Shown: positions 9,294 to 20,997 of the stretch, piece by piece
Layout of the letters: each line of letters starts with the position of its first letter
How positions within the stretch are numbered: the stretch's first letter is position 1
Assembly (NCBI RefSeq): GCF_001742285.1
Contig: NZ_MIEK01000001.1
Span: forward strand, 186,001-250,000
From: Enterococcus rivorum
GTDB lineage: Bacteria > Bacillota > Bacilli > Lactobacillales > Enterococcaceae
DNA: 64,000 nucleotides
Direction: 5' to 3'
Notes under the pieces: model-generated
Database searches by the model: none
What the model was told of the DNA's origin: nothing
What the model saw: the letters and a program-made list of their open reading frames with translations, nothing else
Position numbers and translations under genes: made by a program

Positions 9294-9692
9294 TTACCAT
9301 ACGTAGGCGATTACTTCGCCGCCGATATTTTTTGCTCTTGCTTCTTTATCAGTTACTACACCTTCAGAAGTAGAGATGATCGCAATACCTAAACCGTTCA
9401 ATACTTTAGGAACTTCGCCAGCTTTTACATAAGCACGTAGACCTGGTTTAGAGATACGTTTTAAGTTAGTGATAACACGTTCTTCGTTTTTACCATATTT
9501 AAGGAAAACACGGATTACGCCTTGTTTGTCATCTTCGATATATTCTACATCGCGAACAAATCCTTCACGTTTCAGGATTTCAGCGATATCACGTTTAATT
9601 TTTGAAGCAGGTACTTCTAAACTTTCATGTTTAACCATGTTCGCATTACGAATGCGAGTTAGAAAATCTGCAATTGGATCTGTCATGACCAT
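9294..9692 (-). CDS. rpsH: 30S ribosomal protein S8
   Basis: A 132-residue S8 ([19 protein letters not shown] and a C-terminal [20 protein letters not shown]). It binds the central domain of 16S rRNA, and in E. coli it is the translational repressor of the spc operon. An AAGGAGG site lies 11 bases upstream of the first ATG. Confidence 0.98.
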   Translation of the reverse strand: MVMTDPIADFLTRIRNANMVKHESLEVPASKIKRDIAEILKREGFVRDVEYIEDDKQGVIRVFLKYGKNEERVITNLKRISKPGLRAYVKAGEVPKVLNGLGIAIISTSEGVVTDKEARAKNIGGEVIAYVW

Positions 9693-9727
9693 TGAACTAT
9701 TTACCTCCTTTATGCAAGTTTACTTGT

Positions 9728-9913
9728 TTACCAGCTAGCTTTCTTCACGCCGGGAATTTGACCTTTATAGGCAAGTTCGCGGAAGCAAATACGGCAAAGA
9801 TGAAATTTACGATAAACTGAATGTGGACGACCGCAACGTTCACAACGTGTATATGCTTGTGTCGAATGTTTTGCAGGACGTTTGTTTTTAGCAATCATTG
9901 ATTTTTTAGCCAC
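9728..9913 (-). CDS. rpsN: 30S ribosomal protein S14, zinc-binding type
   Basis: A 61-residue short S14 with four zinc-ligand cysteines in two C-x2-C pairs (Cys24/27, Cys40/43), as in most Gram-positives. Many of these genomes also carry a longer zinc-free S14 elsewhere for zinc starvation. That copy is not in this window. The start is GTG with AAGGAGG upstream. Confidence 0.96.
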   Translation of the reverse strand: MAKKSMIAKNKRPAKHSTQAYTRCERCGRPHSVYRKFHLCRICFRELAYKGQIPGVKKASW

Positions 9914-9931
9914 GTAGTTCGCCTCCTTTTT

Positions 9932-10471
9932 TTATTTTTGGAATGGCATACCTAATTGTGCCAACAACTCACGAGATTCTTCATCAGTGTTTGCTGTTGT
10001 AACAATAACGATGTCCATACCGCGTACTTTATCTACTAAATCATAATCAACTTCTGGGAAGATTAATTGTTCTTTAATACCTAAAGTGTAGTTACCACGT
10101 CCATCAAAGGCTTTTTTACTTACTCCGTGGAAGTCACGTACACGTGGTAAAGATACTGATACTAATTTATCTAAAAATTCGTACATTCTTTCGCCGCGTA
10201 AAGTCACTTTCGCACCGATTGGCATTCCTTCACGTAAACGGAACCCAGCGATTGATTTTTTAGCTTTTGTAATGATTGGTTTTTGACCAGTTACTAATGC
10301 TAATTCTTCAACAGCTTTATCTAAATTTTTTGCGTTTGATACCGCATCACCAACACCCATGTTGATGACAATTTTATCAACTTTAGGTGTTTGCATAACA
10401 GAGCTATAGTTAAATTTTTCCATCATTGATGGTGTTACTTCTTTAATATATTTTTCTTTCAGGCGGTTCAT
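9932..10471 (-). CDS. rplE: 50S ribosomal protein L5
   Basis: A 179-residue 5S-rRNA-binding protein of the central protuberance ([43 protein letters not shown]). ATG start with AAGGAGGGG upstream. It is 26 bases after rplX. Confidence 0.98.
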   Translation of the reverse strand: MNRLKEKYIKEVTPSMMEKFNYSSVMQTPKVDKIVINMGVGDAVSNAKNLDKAVEELALVTGQKPIITKAKKSIAGFRLREGMPIGAKVTLRGERMYEFLDKLVSVSLPRVRDFHGVSKKAFDGRGNYTLGIKEQLIFPEVDYDLVDKVRGMDIVIVTTANTDEESRELLAQLGMPFQK

Positions 10472-10497
10472 TCAGTAAGCCCCTCCTTCCTTATAAT

Positions 10498-10809
10498 CTA
10501 TTTATCTAAGACTTCACCGGTTTTTTTAGAAACACGGACTTTTTTACCATCGACTTCTTTATAGCCAACTTTAGTTGCTTCTCCGTTAGACGGATCAATC
10601 ACCATTACATTAGAAACATGAATTGGTGCCTCAACTTCTAGAATTCCTCCTTGCGGGGCTTCTTGGTTTGGCTTTTGGTGTTTTTTCATAATATTAACAC
10701 CTTCAACGATAACTTTGTCTTTTTTAGGAAACGCCGCTAATACAACGCCTTCTTTATTTTTGTCTTTTCCAGTGATAACTTTAACTTTATCGCCTTTTTT
10801 AACAAACAT
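10498..10809 (-). CDS. rplX: 50S ribosomal protein L24
   Basis: A 103-residue protein with an N-terminal KOW motif ([20 protein letters not shown]), an assembly initiator of the large subunit near the tunnel exit. ATG start with AAAGGAGG upstream. It is 36 bases after rplN. Confidence 0.98.
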   Translation of the reverse strand: MFVKKGDKVKVITGKDKNKEGVVLAAFPKKDKVIVEGVNIMKKHQKPNQEAPQGGILEVEAPIHVSNVMVIDPSNGEATKVGYKEVDGKKVRVSKKTGEVLDK

Positions 10810-10845
10810 TATTGTTTCGCACCTCCTTTGAATAAGTGTCTCGAA

Positions 10846-11244
<399 letters not shown>

Positions 11245-11272
11245 TCAATCTATTTAGGAAAATCTCGTTTTA

Positions 11273-11539
11273 TTAGATAATAACTGCTTCTTCGACTACC
11301 TCTAGTAAACGGAAACGTTTTGTAGCTGATAATGGACGAGTTTCCATAATTTTCACGATGTCGCCAACTTTAGCTGTGTTGTTTTCATCATGCGCTTTGT
11401 ATTTTTTTGAATATTTCATACGTTTGCCATAGATAGGGTGATTTTTCTTTGTTTCAACGACAACTGTGATAGTTTTATCCATTTTGTCTGAAACCACGCG
11501 ACCTTGGTAAACTTTACGTTGATTTCTTTCTTCAGTCAT
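11273..11539 (-). CDS. rpsQ: 30S ribosomal protein S17
   Basis: An 88-residue OB-fold S17 ([21 protein letters not shown]). A longer in-frame form starting 21 bases upstream is rejected because GGAAGGAGG lies inside that extension, correctly placed for the ATG at 11539. Confidence 0.96.
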
Positions 11540-11562
11540 ACGCGTTTGGCCTCCTTCCACTA

Positions 11563-11751
11563 TTAGTTAGCTTGTTCACGCAATACTGTTTTGATGCGTG
11601 CAATCGATTGACGTACTTCTTTAATACGTGCAGTGTTTTCTAATTGACCTGTTGCTAGTTGGAATCTTAAATTGAACAATTCTTCTTTAAATTGCTTTTC
11701 TTGTTCAAGCATTTCGGCAGTGGTTAATTCTCTGATATCTTTAACCTTCAT
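11563..11751 (-). CDS. rpmC: 50S ribosomal protein L29
   Basis: A 62-residue two-helix L29 at the tunnel exit ([20 protein letters not shown]). The start at 11751 is chosen over an upstream in-frame codon because MKVKDIREL is the family N-terminus. The gene then overlaps the rplP end by 11 bases, suggesting translational coupling. Confidence 0.96.
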
Positions 11752-12175
11752 TCGATTCACCACCCATTTCCTCACGTTTTACGATCTTAGTTTTAACCGG
11801 TAATTTGTGGGATGCAAGACGAAGTGCTTCACGAGCTACTTCTTCAGGAACGCCAGCGATTTCGAACATTACTTTACCGCGTTTAACTGGTGATACCCAG
11901 CCTTCTGGTGCTCCTTTACCTTTACCCATACGAACACCGATAGCTTTACTTGTGTAAGATTTGTGAGGGAAAATTTTAATCCATACTTTCCCGCCACGTT
12001 TCATATAACGAGTCATAGCGATACGGGCCGCTTCGATTTGTCGGTTAGTAATCCAATGAGATTCTGTTGCTTGTAAACCCCATTCACCAAAAGCTACTTC
12101 TTTTCCGCCTTTAGCTTCACCACGCATTTTACCTCTAAATTCACGACGGTGTTTCACACGTTTAGGTACTAACAT
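11741..12175 (-). CDS. rplP: 50S ribosomal protein L16
   Basis: A 144-residue L16 ([19 protein letters not shown]) lying near the A-site tRNA elbow. The conserved basic loop [22 protein letters not shown] is present. Only 2 bases separate it from rpsC, and its 3' end overlaps rpmC. Confidence 0.98.
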   Translation of the reverse strand: MLVPKRVKHRREFRGKMRGEAKGGKEVAFGEWGLQATESHWITNRQIEAARIAMTRYMKRGGKVWIKIFPHKSYTSKAIGVRMGKGKGAPEGWVSPVKRGKVMFEIAGVPEEVAREALRLASHKLPVKTKIVKREEMGGESNEG

Positions 12176-12177
12176 GA

Positions 12178-12834
12178 TTATTTCCCTCCTTTCTCAGTGT
12201 TTTTTTTCGTTGGAAGAATTTCTCCACGGTAAATCCACACTTTAACTCCTAATTTTCCGTAAGTTGTGTCTGCTTCTTCCCATGCGTAATCAATATCAGC
12301 ACGCAATGTATGAAGAGGAACAGTTCCTTCTGAATATCCTTCTGAACGAGCGATATCCGCACCATTTAAACGGCCAGATACTTGTGTTTTAATTCCTTGA
12401 GCGCCAGAACGCATTGTACGTTGGATGGCTTGTTTTTGAGCACGACGGAAAGCAACACGATTTTCTAATTGACGTGCAATTCCTTCGCCTACTAATTTTG
12501 CATCTAAATCTGGTTTTTTGATTTCAATGATGTTAATGTGAACTCTTTTACCAGTTATTTTGTTTAATTCTTTTCTAAGGTTTTCGACTTCAGATCCGCC
12601 TTTACCAATAACCATACCTGGTTTAGCTGTGTGGATTGAAATATTCACACGATTTGCAGCGCGCTCAATCTCAATTGTAGACACAGCGGCATCAGCAAGT
12701 TTCGTTGCGATAAATTTACGGATTCTTAAATCTTCGTGTAAGAATTCAGCATACTCTTTTTCAGCATACCATTTTGCATCCCAGTCGCGGATGATGCCTA
12801 CACGCATTCCTATTGGATGTACTTTTTGACCCAC
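12178..12834 (-). CDS. rpsC: 30S ribosomal protein S3
   Basis: A 218-residue S3 with an N-terminal KH domain ([16 protein letters not shown]) and the C-terminal RNA-binding domain, forming part of the mRNA entry tunnel helicase. The start is GTG ([14 protein letters not shown]), 7 bases after GAGGAGGG. A 148-base spacer precedes it. Confidence 0.98.
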   Translation of the reverse strand: MGQKVHPIGMRVGIIRDWDAKWYAEKEYAEFLHEDLRIRKFIATKLADAAVSTIEIERAANRVNISIHTAKPGMVIGKGGSEVENLRKELNKITGKRVHINIIEIKKPDLDAKLVGEGIARQLENRVAFRRAQKQAIQRTMRSGAQGIKTQVSGRLNGADIARSEGYSEGTVPLHTLRADIDYAWEEADTTYGKLGVKVWIYRGEILPTKKNTEKGGK

Positions 12835-12982
12835 TGATTGTCCCTCCTCTTAATATTACGAGGTCTGGTATCCATTATCTCTAAGCAACAATGTGCTCAG
12901 AGTAGTGGTCCTCCTCTTAAGATCCGTTAACTGCTAGTTCTTAATGACAAAACATTATGAACAACAGTCCGTCTCTCTTCTA
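12835..12982 (-). other. Long rplV-rpsC spacer with a duplicated ribosome-binding segment
   Basis: 148 bases without a gene in an otherwise tight operon. On the transcribed strand TTAAGAGGAGG occurs twice, once immediately before rpsC and once about 65 bases upstream. No ATG is well placed after the upstream copy. It may be a relic duplication or a decoy or standby ribosome site. Confidence 0.4.
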
Positions 12983-13330
12983 TTATTTTTCTGATACGAC
13001 TACTGTAATATGACTTGTACGTTTGTTGATTGGTGATGCTGAACCTTTGGCACGTGGACGGAAGCGTTTCATTGTTGGTCCTTCGTTCACAAAAGCTTCA
13101 GATACTACTAAGTTCTCAACATCTAAGTCAAAGTTGTTTTCTGCGTTTGCAATAGCTGACATTAAAACTTTTTCAATGATTCCAGCTGATTTGTTCGGCA
13201 TGAATTTCAAAGTTGAAATTGCATCTGCAACGCTTTTCCCTCTGATAAGATCGATTACTAAACGGGCTTTACGAGGTGAAGTGCGAACTGTTTTTGCAGT
13301 TGCCTTAGCTGATGTAATTTGTTCTGACAT
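12983..13330 (-). CDS. rplV: 50S ribosomal protein L22
   Basis: A 115-residue L22 whose beta-hairpin loop lines the peptide tunnel ([22 protein letters not shown]). Of two ATGs six bases apart, the downstream one is 8 bases from GGGGAGG and the upstream one only 2, so [15 protein letters not shown] is taken as the N-terminus. No insertion is obvious in the macrolide-relevant loop. Confidence 0.96.
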   Translation of the reverse strand: MSEQITSAKATAKTVRTSPRKARLVIDLIRGKSVADAISTLKFMPNKSAGIIEKVLMSAIANAENNFDLDVENLVVSEAFVNEGPTMKRFRPRAKGSASPINKRTSHITVVVSEK

Positions 13331-13350
13331 TTGCATTTCCTCCCCTCAAA

Positions 13351-13629
13351 TTAACGTCTAGTTTTCTTATCATCGGCAGCATGGCCACGATAAGTTCTAG
13401 TTGGTGCAAATTCACCTAATTTGTGTCCTACCATGTCTTCTTGAATATAAACTGGAACGTGTTTACGTCCATCATATACTGCAATTGTAAATCCAACAAA
13501 GCTAGGAAAAATTGTAGAACGGCGAGACCAAGTCTTAATAACTTTTTTCTTTTCAGCACCTTCTTGAGCTTCTACTTTTTTCATTAAATGCTCATCAACG
13601 AAAGGTCCTTTCTTCAAACTACGACCCAT
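13351..13629 (-). CDS. rpsS: 30S ribosomal protein S19
   Basis: A 92-residue S19 ([20 protein letters not shown]) located in the small-subunit head with S13. ATG start with GAGAGGAGG upstream. It is 42 bases after rplB and 20 before rplV. Confidence 0.98.
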   Translation of the reverse strand: MGRSLKKGPFVDEHLMKKVEAQEGAEKKKVIKTWSRRSTIFPSFVGFTIAVYDGRKHVPVYIQEDMVGHKLGEFAPTRTYRGHAADDKKTRR

Positions 13630-13671
13630 GGTGAACCTCCTCTCAAAATGTGCGACACATGGTCAAATAGA

Positions 13672-14502
13672 TTATTTAGTACGACGACGAACGATAAGTT
13701 TGTCTGATTTTGCTTTTTTGCTACGAGTTTTAAGTCCAATAGCTGGTTGTCCCCATGGAGATACAGGTGCTTTACGTCCGATAGGTTGTTTACCTTCACC
13801 ACCACCGTGTGGGTGATCGTTCGGGTTCATTACGCTACCACGAACAGTTGGACGTTTACGCATCCAACGAGAACGGCCTGCTTTACCAATGTTGATTAAT
13901 TCGTGTTGTTCATTACCAACAGCACCGACTGTTGCACGGCAAGTTGCTAAGATCATACGAACTTCTCCAGAGTTCAAACGGATTAATACGTATTTGCCTT
14001 CTTTACCAAGTACTTGTGCACTTGTTCCAGCAGAACGAATCAATTGTCCGCCTTTACCAGGTTTCATTTCAATGTTGTGAACGACAGTACCTACTGGAAT
14101 ATTTTCCAATGGTAATGCATTCCCAATTTTAATATCGGCTTCAGGACCTGAAACTAGGCGCATGCCTACTTCTAATCCTTTTGGTGCTAAGATATATGCT
14201 TTAACTCCATCTTCGTAATGTACTAACGCAATGTTAGCAGAACGGTTTGGATCATACTCAATTGTTTTAACAAGCGCTTCAACGTTGTCTTTATTACGTT
14301 TAAAGTCAATCAAACGGTATTGACGTTTGTGACCGCCACCTTGATGACGAACTGTAATACGACCGTTGTTGTTACGACCGGCATGATTTTTTAATGGCTT
14401 TAATAACGATTTTTCTGGTGTAGATGTTGTGATTTCAGCGAAATCAGAACTTGTCATGTTACGACGGCCATTTGTGGTAGGTTTGTACTTTTTAATCGCC
14501 AC
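13672..14502 (-). CDS. rplB: 50S ribosomal protein L2
   Basis: A 276-residue L2 needed for subunit joining and peptidyl-transferase structure. The C-terminal segment [16 protein letters not shown] contains the conserved histidine close to the catalytic centre. GTG start, with TAGGAGGG about 10 bases upstream. Confidence 0.98.
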   Translation of the reverse strand: MAIKKYKPTTNGRRNMTSSDFAEITTSTPEKSLLKPLKNHAGRNNNGRITVRHQGGGHKRQYRLIDFKRNKDNVEALVKTIEYDPNRSANIALVHYEDGVKAYILAPKGLEVGMRLVSGPEADIKIGNALPLENIPVGTVVHNIEMKPGKGGQLIRSAGTSAQVLGKEGKYVLIRLNSGEVRMILATCRATVGAVGNEQHELINIGKAGRSRWMRKRPTVRGSVMNPNDHPHGGGEGKQPIGRKAPVSPWGQPAIGLKTRSKKAKSDKLIVRRRTK

Positions 14503-14542
14503 GTCTTATTTCCCTCCTACTTTGATAATTGTTTCGAGCTGA

Positions 14543-14836
14543 CTATTCAGCCGCTTCGAAAAGTTGAATTTCTTTTGAATCTTCTGTTAAAGTCACAATA
14601 GCTTTGCGACGTTTTTTCGTATATCCTGCATGTTTACCCATGCGTTTAAACTTAGGACGCACGTTCATGATGTTTACGTTTTTCACTTTCACACCATCAA
14701 ATGCTGATTCAACAGCTTGTTTTACTAAAGTTTTATTTGCGCGAGTATCAACTTCGAAAGAGTATTTCTTTTCGTCCATTGCAAGCATGGACTTTTCAGT
14801 GATTACTGGGCGTTTAATTATGTCTAGTAAATTCAT
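14543..14836 (-). CDS. rplW: 50S ribosomal protein L23
   Basis: A 97-residue L23, docking site for trigger factor and SRP at the tunnel exit ([20 protein letters not shown]). Its ATG shares one base with the rplD stop at 14836, suggesting coupled translation. Confidence 0.98.
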   Translation of the reverse strand: MNLLDIIKRPVITEKSMLAMDEKKYSFEVDTRANKTLVKQAVESAFDGVKVKNVNIMNVRPKFKRMGKHAGYTKKRRKAIVTLTEDSKEIQLFEAAE

Positions 14837-15459
14837 TATGCAAGCACCTCCTCAATTTGAGTAAGAGCAGTTTGTGTTGCTAACATTTTACCGTTAGACA
14901 CAATATCCAGAACACTAATGTTATCAGAAGTTACAACAGAAACATTTGGTAAATTACGAGCTGATAAAGCCGCAAAATCATTTTCTGGTTCTAAAACTAC
15001 TAATACTTTAGTATCGATAGATAGATTTGTAAGAACTTGTTTAAATTCTTTTGTTTTTGGTGCATCAAAGTTTAATCCTTCAATTGCTACCAAGTTATTT
15101 TCAGCAACTTTTTCTGACAATACAGATTTCATTGCTAAACGACGAACTTTTTTAGGAAGTTTGTAGCTGTAAGAACGTGGTGTTGGTCCAAAGACGATAC
15201 CACCTCCGCGCCATTGTGGCGAGCGGATTGAACCTTGACGAGCACGACCAGTTCCTTTTTGGCGCCATGGTTTACGGCCACCGCCACGAACGTCGCCGCG
15301 GTTTTTAACTGCGTGTGTTCCTTGTCTTAATGAAGCACGTTGCATGATGATTGCATCATATACAACACTTTCATTAGGTTCGATTCCGAAGATTTCTTCA
15401 TTTAATGTCATTTCACCATTTTGTGTTCCATCTTGTTTAAATAATGCTACATTCGGCAT
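14836..15459 (-). CDS. rplD: 50S ribosomal protein L4
   Basis: A 207-residue L4 with the tunnel-lining loop ([20 protein letters not shown]). In E. coli L4 represses its own S10 operon through the leader RNA. Whether that applies here is unknown, but a structured leader exists upstream of rpsJ. ATG start with AAAGGAGG upstream. Confidence 0.98.
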   Translation of the reverse strand: MPNVALFKQDGTQNGEMTLNEEIFGIEPNESVVYDAIIMQRASLRQGTHAVKNRGDVRGGGRKPWRQKGTGRARQGSIRSPQWRGGGIVFGPTPRSYSYKLPKKVRRLAMKSVLSEKVAENNLVAIEGLNFDAPKTKEFKQVLTNLSIDTKVLVVLEPENDFAALSARNLPNVSVVTSDNISVLDIVSNGKMLATQTALTQIEEVLA

Positions 15460-15484
15460 TCCTTAGTTCCTCCTTTCCCTACGA

Positions 15485-16114
15485 TTATTTAGCCTTCACA
15501 GCTGATTTGATTGTAATTAATGATTTTTTCGCTCCAGGAATGTTCCCTTTAATTAGGATGACATTTCTTTCAGCATCCACTCTAACAATTTCAAGATTTT
15601 GAATTGTTATGCGGTCACCACCCATACGGCCGGCAAGTTTTTTATTTTTAAACACTCGGTTAGGAGCAACTGGACCCATTGACCCAGGACGACGATGATA
15701 ACGAGAACCATGAGACATTGGTCCGCGGCTTTGGCCGTGACGTTTAATAACCCCTTGGAATCCTTTACCTTTCGAAGTACCTGTAACATCAACGATATCT
15801 CCTGCTTGGAAAACATCTACTGTAATTTCTTTTCCTACTTCATATTCTCCTAGCACAACATCTTTGAATTCCTTAATGAAGCGCTTAGGAGCCGTGTTTG
15901 CTTTTGCAACATGACCTTTCGCAGGTTTGTTTGCCAAAACTTCACGTTTGTCTTGGTAACCGACTTGAATTGCTTCGTAGCCGTCCGTTTCAATAGTTTT
16001 TACTTGTAACACTACGTTTGGCGTAGCTTCAACTACTGTTACTGGAATTAATTCACCAGACTCAGTAAAGATTTGTGTCATTCCCACTTTTTTCCCTAAG
16101 ATTCCTTTGGTCAT
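15485..16114 (-). CDS. rplC: 50S ribosomal protein L3
   Basis: A 209-residue L3 ([20 protein letters not shown]) with the long loop reaching the peptidyl-transferase centre ([20 protein letters not shown]). The frame is open 45 bases further upstream, but the ATG at 16114 matches the family start and follows GGAGGTG. Confidence 0.97.
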   Translation of the reverse strand: MTKGILGKKVGMTQIFTESGELIPVTVVEATPNVVLQVKTIETDGYEAIQVGYQDKREVLANKPAKGHVAKANTAPKRFIKEFKDVVLGEYEVGKEITVDVFQAGDIVDVTGTSKGKGFQGVIKRHGQSRGPMSHGSRYHRRPGSMGPVAPNRVFKNKKLAGRMGGDRITIQNLEIVRVDAERNVILIKGNIPGAKKSLITIKSAVKAK

Positions 16115-16142
16115 GAGTACACCTCCATCATCTTGATTTTTT

Positions 16143-16451
16143 TTATAGTTTGATTTCAATATTCACACCAGATGGTAAGTCAAGCTTCATTAAAGCATCA
16201 ACTGTTTTTGGTGTTGGGTTCACAATGTCGATTAGACGTTTGTGTGTACGCATTTCGAATTGTTCGCGTGAATCTTTGTATTTATGAGTCGCACGAATAA
16301 CTGTGTAAAGCGAGCGTTCTGTTGGTAATGGAATTGGTCCTGACACGTCAGCTCCAGTTCTTTTTGCTGTTTCCACAATTTTATCCGCTGATTGATCTAA
16401 AATACGGTGTTCATACGCTTTTAAACGGATACGAATCTTTTGTTTTGCCAT
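16143..16451 (-). CDS. rpsJ: 30S ribosomal protein S10
   Basis: A 102-residue S10 ([20 protein letters not shown]), first gene of the S10 cluster; in E. coli it is also the transcription factor NusE. The start at 16451 is set by GAAGGAGGG just upstream. A longer in-frame extension of 12 codons is rejected. A leader of about 165 bases precedes it. Confidence 0.97.
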   Translation of the reverse strand: MAKQKIRIRLKAYEHRILDQSADKIVETAKRTGADVSGPIPLPTERSLYTVIRATHKYKDSREQFEMRTHKRLIDIVNPTPKTVDALMKLDLPSGVNIEIKL

Positions 16452-16617
16452 CTTGTTCCCTCCTTCGCCTATTTTGAAAGTAGACATAGCTCCACGAAAA
16501 TTTTTCCGTCACGCTCGTTCGTGGCAAAGCGCCCGGGCGTGTCGCAACCTCTCGTTTCTTAGCCGATAAACCAAAACCTTGATTTATCAATGCTTTTACA
16601 CTTCTGTAAGCAGCACC
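16452..16617 (-). promoter_or_regulatory. Structured 5' leader of the S10 operon
   Basis: The expected transcript from the promoter at 16624-16652 carries a leader of about 165 bases. It contains a hairpin at 16565-16588 (GATAAA...TTTATC on both arms), a small TGCTTAC...GTAAAAGCA hairpin just before it, and a GC-rich block around 16520-16550 (GCGACACGCCCGGGCGC) that stands out from the AT-rich surroundings. Autoregulation by L4 is known for the E. coli S10 leader; here it is only inferred from position. Confidence 0.5.
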
Positions 16618-16623
16618 TTTGTA

Positions 16624-16652
16624 ATTATATTACAGAAAGACAGCAATAGCAA
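16624..16652 (-). promoter_or_regulatory. Promoter of the S10-spc-alpha superoperon
   Basis: Minus strand: -35 TTGCTA (16647-16652), 17-base spacer, consensus -10 TATAAT (16624-16629). Confidence 0.8.
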
Positions 16653-16824
16653 GGATTATTTCTAAAAAATCCCCTTTTTTTTTTGAACTTTTCATAATTC
16701 TTTTGAAATCAGGTTTAGTAAGAAGTGTGCACCTCTTAAAAAATAATACGGAGTTAGTTCTGATTCCAATATTTATTCAGCTTAAAGATAACATTTTCCA
16801 AGTTGCGCCTCAGCCTATTCAAAA

Positions 16825-16855
16825 TTCTTCTATACTATAGAAGAAACTTCTTGCA
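16825..16855 (-). promoter_or_regulatory. 21-bp perfect palindrome overlapping a possible second promoter
   Basis: TTCTTCTATA-C-TATAGAAGAA (16825-16845) has ten-base arms around one centre base. On the minus strand a TTGCAA (16850-16855) lies 16 bases before TATAGA, so the palindrome covers the -10 and start region of a possible upstream promoter for the S10 operon. It could be an operator or only a compact hairpin. The rest of the 16653-16882 gap shows nothing else. Confidence 0.35.
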
Positions 16856-16882
16856 ACATAATAATAGCTTCTACAAATAAAA

Positions 16883-16910
16883 AAGCTTGAAGAATGAATT
16901 CTTCAAGCTT
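16883..16910 (-). terminator. Terminator of the str operon after tuf
   Basis: A perfect 12-bp stem (16883-16894 with 16899-16910) with a 4-base loop and TTTTTTATTTG following on the minus strand, 53 bases after the tuf stop. Confidence 0.92.
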
Positions 16911-16963
16911 ACGTCCGAGTACCCTAGCTTTTCACACTAGTCATTGCTATATTTAAGTTTTAA

Positions 16964-18151
16964 TTATTTAGTGATTTCTGAAACAACGCCTGAACCAACA
17001 GTACGTCCGCCTTCACGAATAGAGAAACGAGTTCCATCTTCGATAGCGATTGGGTGGATTAATTCCACGTCCATTGCAACGTTATCACCAGGCATTACCA
17101 TTTCGATACCTTCTGGCAATTCAACTACACCAGTTACGTCAGTTGTACGGAAGTAGAACTGAGGACGGTAGTTAGTGAAGAATGGAGTATGACGTCCACC
17201 TTCTTCTTTAGATAAAACATAAACTTCTGCTTTAAATTTTTTATGTGGAGTGATTGAAGCTGGTTTAGCTAATACTTGTCCACGTTCGATATCTTCACGT
17301 GCTACACCACGTAATAAAGCACCGATATTGTCGCCTGCTTCAGCGTAGTCTAACAATTTACGGAACATTTCAACACCTGTTACAGTTGTTTTAGCAGTAT
17401 CTTCATTAATACCAACGATTTCAATTTCATCACCAACGCGAACTTCTCCACGTTCAACACGGCCAGTAGCAACTGTACCACGTCCAGTGATTGAGAATAC
17501 GTCCTCAACTGGCATCATGAAAGGTTTATCAGTATCACGAACTGGAGTTGGGATATACTCATCAACAGCAGCCATTAATTCCATGATTTTTTCTTCGTAT
17601 GAAGCTTCGCCTTCTAATGCTTTCAAAGCAGAACCAGCGATAACAGGAGTGTCATCACCTGGGAAGTCATATTCAGATAATAAATCACGAACTTCCATTT
17701 CTACTAATTCTAATAATTCTTCATCATCAACCATATCCATTTTGTTTAAGAAAACAACGATGTATGGTACACCAACGTTACGTGATAACAAGATATGTTC
17801 ACGAGTTTGAGGCATAGGGCCATCAGCAGCAGAAACTACTAAGATTGCTCCGTCCATTTGAGCAGCACCAGTGATCATGTTTTTAACGTAATCCGCGTGT
17901 CCTGGGCAGTCCACGTGTGCGTAGTGACGAGCATCAGTTTCATATTCGATATGAGAAGTGTTGATTGTGATACCACGTTCTTTTTCTTCTGGAGCGTTAT
18001 CGATATCAGCATAGTTTTGAGCTTCACCGCCACCGTGTTTAGCTAACACAGTTGCAATTGCAGCAGTTAATGTAGTTTTACCATGGTCAACGTGTCCGAT
18101 AGTACCAATGTTTACATGGGGTTTTGAACGGTCAAATTTTTCTTTAGCCAT
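16964..18151 (-). CDS. tuf: Elongation factor Tu
   Basis: A 395-residue GTPase delivering aminoacyl-tRNA to the ribosome. The P-loop GHVDHGKTT, switch motif [12 protein letters not shown] and the three-domain length are intact. The 149-base gap from fusA has a degenerate promoter-like stretch (TAAAAT about 50 bases after the fusA stop), so additional independent expression is possible but not proven. AGGAGGAAC precedes the ATG. Confidence 0.98.
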   Translation of the reverse strand: MAKEKFDRSKPHVNIGTIGHVDHGKTTLTAAIATVLAKHGGGEAQNYADIDNAPEEKERGITINTSHIEYETDARHYAHVDCPGHADYVKNMITGAAQMDGAILVVSAADGPMPQTREHILLSRNVGVPYIVVFLNKMDMVDDEELLELVEMEVRDLLSEYDFPGDDTPVIAGSALKALEGEASYEEKIMELMAAVDEYIPTPVRDTDKPFMMPVEDVFSITGRGTVATGRVERGEVRVGDEIEIVGINEDTAKTTVTGVEMFRKLLDYAEAGDNIGALLRGVAREDIERGQVLAKPASITPHKKFKAEVYVLSKEEGGRHTPFFTNYRPQFYFRTTDVTGVVELPEGIEMVMPGDNVAMDVELIHPIAIEDGTRFSIREGGRTVGSGVVSEITK

Positions 18152-18300
18152 TTTAAAATGTTCCTCCTAAAATATAAAATTTTATTTTTTTGTTTATTTG
18201 ATAGGTAGTTTCAACAACTTCCTGATCATCTTTAACTATTTTACATGATATCAAGAAAAAAGCCTAGTACTAAATAAGAAAGTCTTATTTGATTTTCTAA

Positions 18301-20388
18301 TTAAGCGTTATCTCCGCCATTTTTCTTAATAATTTCTTCTTGGATTGATTTCGGTACATCTTCATAATGATCAAAGACCATCATAAATGTTCCGCGTCCT
18401 TGAGTCGCTGAACGTAGAGTTGTTGCATATCCGAACATTTCTGCTAATGGTACAATCGCATTAACGATTTGTGAATTACCATGAGCTTCCATTCCTTCAA
18501 CGCGTCCACGACGGCTAGTAACATGTCCCATAATATCACCTAAGTAGTCTTCTGGAACGGTAATTGTTACTTTCATCATTGGTTCTAAAATCACTGGGTT
18601 AGCTTTTTTAGCAGCAGCTCTTAAAGCCATTGATGCCGCTACACGGAATGCCGTTTCATTGGAATCGACATCATGGTAAGAACCATCATAAAGTTTCGCT
18701 TTAATATCTACTAATGGGTAACCAGCTAATACACCGTTTTCCATCGAAGCTTTCAAACCAGCTTCAACAGCAGGAATGTATTCACGAGGAACTACACCAC
18801 CAACGATAGCATTTTCGAATGCGAAACCGCCACCTTCTTCGTTCGGTGTAAATTCAACCCAAACGTGACCATACTGACCTTTACCACCAGACTGACGGAC
18901 AAATTTACCTTCAGCTTGTGTAACAGGAGCACGGAAAGTTTCACGGTAAGATACTTGAGGAGCACCAACGTTAGCTTCAACTTTGAATTCGCGACGCATA
19001 CGGTCTACTAAAACGTCCAAGTGCAATTCTCCCATTCCTGAGATAACTGTTTCACCTGTTTCAACGTTTGTTTCAACACGGAATGACGGATCTTCTTCAG
19101 CAAGTTTTTGAAGCGCAACACCCATTTTATCTTGGTCAGCTTTTGATTTAGGCTCAACAGCAACTTGGATAACAGGTTCTGGGAACTCGATTGATTCAAG
19201 AATTACTGGCGCATCAAGTGCACATAAAGTATCACCTGTAGTAGTGTCTTTCAACCCAACTGCAGCAGCGATATCTCCTGAATACACTGTGTCAATTTCT
19301 TGACGCGTATTCGCATGCATTTGAAGAATACGACCAATACGTTCTTTTTTATCTTTAGAAGCGTTCAATACGTATGAACCACTTTCAAGAACTCCTGAGT
19401 AAACACGGAAGAATGTTAAACGACCAACAAACGGATCTGTCATAACTTTAAATGCTAATGCCGCAAAAGGCGCACTGTCATCAGCAGGACGTGTTGTTTC
19501 TTCGTCTGTTTTAACATCAATTCCTTTAATTGCTTCAATATCAAGTGGTGATGGTAAGTAGTCAAGTACTGCATCAAGCATTAATTGAACACCTTTATTT
19601 TTAAAGGCAGAACCAGCCATAACCGGGAAAAACTCAACATTGATTGTTGCTTGACGGATACCCGCTTTCAACTCATCAATTGTGATTTCTTCACCTTCAA
19701 GATATTTCATCATTAGGTCTTCATCAGTTTCAGCAACAGCTTCCACTAATTTTTCACGCCATTCAACTGCTTGTTCCATATATTCTTCTGGAATATCAGT
19801 TTCTTGAATGTCTGTTCCTAAATCATTTGTATATATTTCAGCTTTCATTGTAATTAAATCAATGATCCCTGTAAAGTTATCTTCTGAACCAATTGGTAAT
19901 TGAATCGGATGAGCATTTGCTTGTAAGCGGTCATGTATTGTGCCTACTGAATACAAAAAGTCAGCTCCGACTTTATCCATTTTGTTACAGAAAACAACAC
20001 GTGGTACTTTATATTCAGTTGCTTGACGCCAAACTGTTTCAGTTTGAGGTTCAACACCTGATTGTGAATCAAGAACTGTTACTGCACCATCAAGTACACG
20101 TAATGAACGTTGCACTTCAATTGTGAAGTCCACGTGTCCTGGTGTATCAATGATGTTTACGCGATGACCTTTCCACTGTGCTGTAGTTGCAGCAGAAGTG
20201 ATTGTAATCCCACGCTCTTGTTCTTGTTCCATCCAGTCCATTTGTGAAGCCCCTTCATGGGTTTCACCAATTTTATGGATTTTACCAGTATAGTATAAAA
20301 TACGCTCTGTCGTTGTTGTTTTACCAGCATCTACGTGAGCCATGATACCTATATTACGAGTGTTTTCTAAAGAAAATTCTCTTGCCAT
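18301..20388 (-). CDS. fusA: Elongation factor G
   Basis: A 695-residue translocase GTPase: [10 protein letters not shown]-loop, [12 protein letters not shown], then domains II-V ending with the beta-alpha repeats around [18 protein letters not shown]. No fusidic-acid resistance change can be judged without comparison. ATG start. It follows rpsG in the str operon. Confidence 0.98.
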   Translation of the reverse strand: MAREFSLENTRNIGIMAHVDAGKTTTTERILYYTGKIHKIGETHEGASQMDWMEQEQERGITITSAATTAQWKGHRVNIIDTPGHVDFTIEVQRSLRVLDGAVTVLDSQSGVEPQTETVWRQATEYKVPRVVFCNKMDKVGADFLYSVGTIHDRLQANAHPIQLPIGSEDNFTGIIDLITMKAEIYTNDLGTDIQETDIPEEYMEQAVEWREKLVEAVAETDEDLMMKYLEGEEITIDELKAGIRQATINVEFFPVMAGSAFKNKGVQLMLDAVLDYLPSPLDIEAIKGIDVKTDEETTRPADDSAPFAALAFKVMTDPFVGRLTFFRVYSGVLESGSYVLNASKDKKERIGRILQMHANTRQEIDTVYSGDIAAAVGLKDTTTGDTLCALDAPVILESIEFPEPVIQVAVEPKSKADQDKMGVALQKLAEEDPSFRVETNVETGETVISGMGELHLDVLVDRMRREFKVEANVGAPQVSYRETFRAPVTQAEGKFVRQSGGKGQYGHVWVEFTPNEEGGGFAFENAIVGGVVPREYIPAVEAGLKASMENGVLAGYPLVDIKAKLYDGSYHDVDSNETAFRVAASMALRAAAKKANPVILEPMMKVTITVPEDYLGDIMGHVTSRRGRVEGMEAHGNSQIVNAIVPLAEMFGYATTLRSATQGRGTFMMVFDHYEDVPKSIQEEIIKKNGGDNA

Positions 20389-20470
20389 TTCAGTTTTTTC
20401 TCCTCTCTTTACTTAAATCGATTGTAAAGCAACCATCTGCTGCAACATTAAGTTGCAGACAGAGAGGATC

Positions 20471-20941
20471 TTACCAACGATAATGTGCAAATGCACGGTT
20501 AGCATCTGCCATTTTGTGTGTGTCTTCACGTTTTTTAACAGAAGCACCAGTGTTATTGGCTGCATCCATGATTTCTTTTGCTAAGCGCTCTTCCATTGTG
20601 TGTTCTCCGCGCAAACGAGCGTAGTTAACAACCCAACGTAGACCTAAAGTTGTACGACGTTCTGGACGTACTTCTACTGGTACTTGATAGTTAGAACCCC
20701 CAACACGGCGAGCTTTTACTTCAAGAACAGGCATAACGTTTTTCATTGCTTGTTCGAAAACTTCCAATGGTTCGTTACCTGTAGATTCTTTGATGATATC
20801 AAATGAATTGTAGATGATATTTGATGCAATCCCGCGTTTACCATCAACCATTACACGGTTGATTAAGCGAGTTACTAATTTTGAGTTATAAATTGGATCT
20901 GGTAAAACATCGCGTTTTGCAACAGGACCTTTACGTGGCAT
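20471..20941 (-). CDS. rpsG: 30S ribosomal protein S7
   Basis: A 156-residue S7, primary binder of the 16S 3' major domain ([39 protein letters not shown]). In E. coli it represses the str operon. ATG start with AAGGAGGAG upstream. It is 56 bases after rpsL. Confidence 0.98.
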   Translation of the reverse strand: MPRKGPVAKRDVLPDPIYNSKLVTRLINRVMVDGKRGIASNIIYNSFDIIKESTGNEPLEVFEQAMKNVMPVLEVKARRVGGSNYQVPVEVRPERRTTLGLRWVVNYARLRGEHTMEERLAKEIMDAANNTGASVKKREDTHKMADANRAFAHYRW

Positions 20942-20997
20942 CCGTAACTCCTCCTTCCGAAATAATCTTTTTATATATTACCTTAACGATTGTCAAA

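Noticed and set aside
13614-13816. Short frames on both strands inside the start of rpsS and the end of rplB
   Set aside because: They overlap conserved rplB sequence and its stop, and have no start signals of their own.
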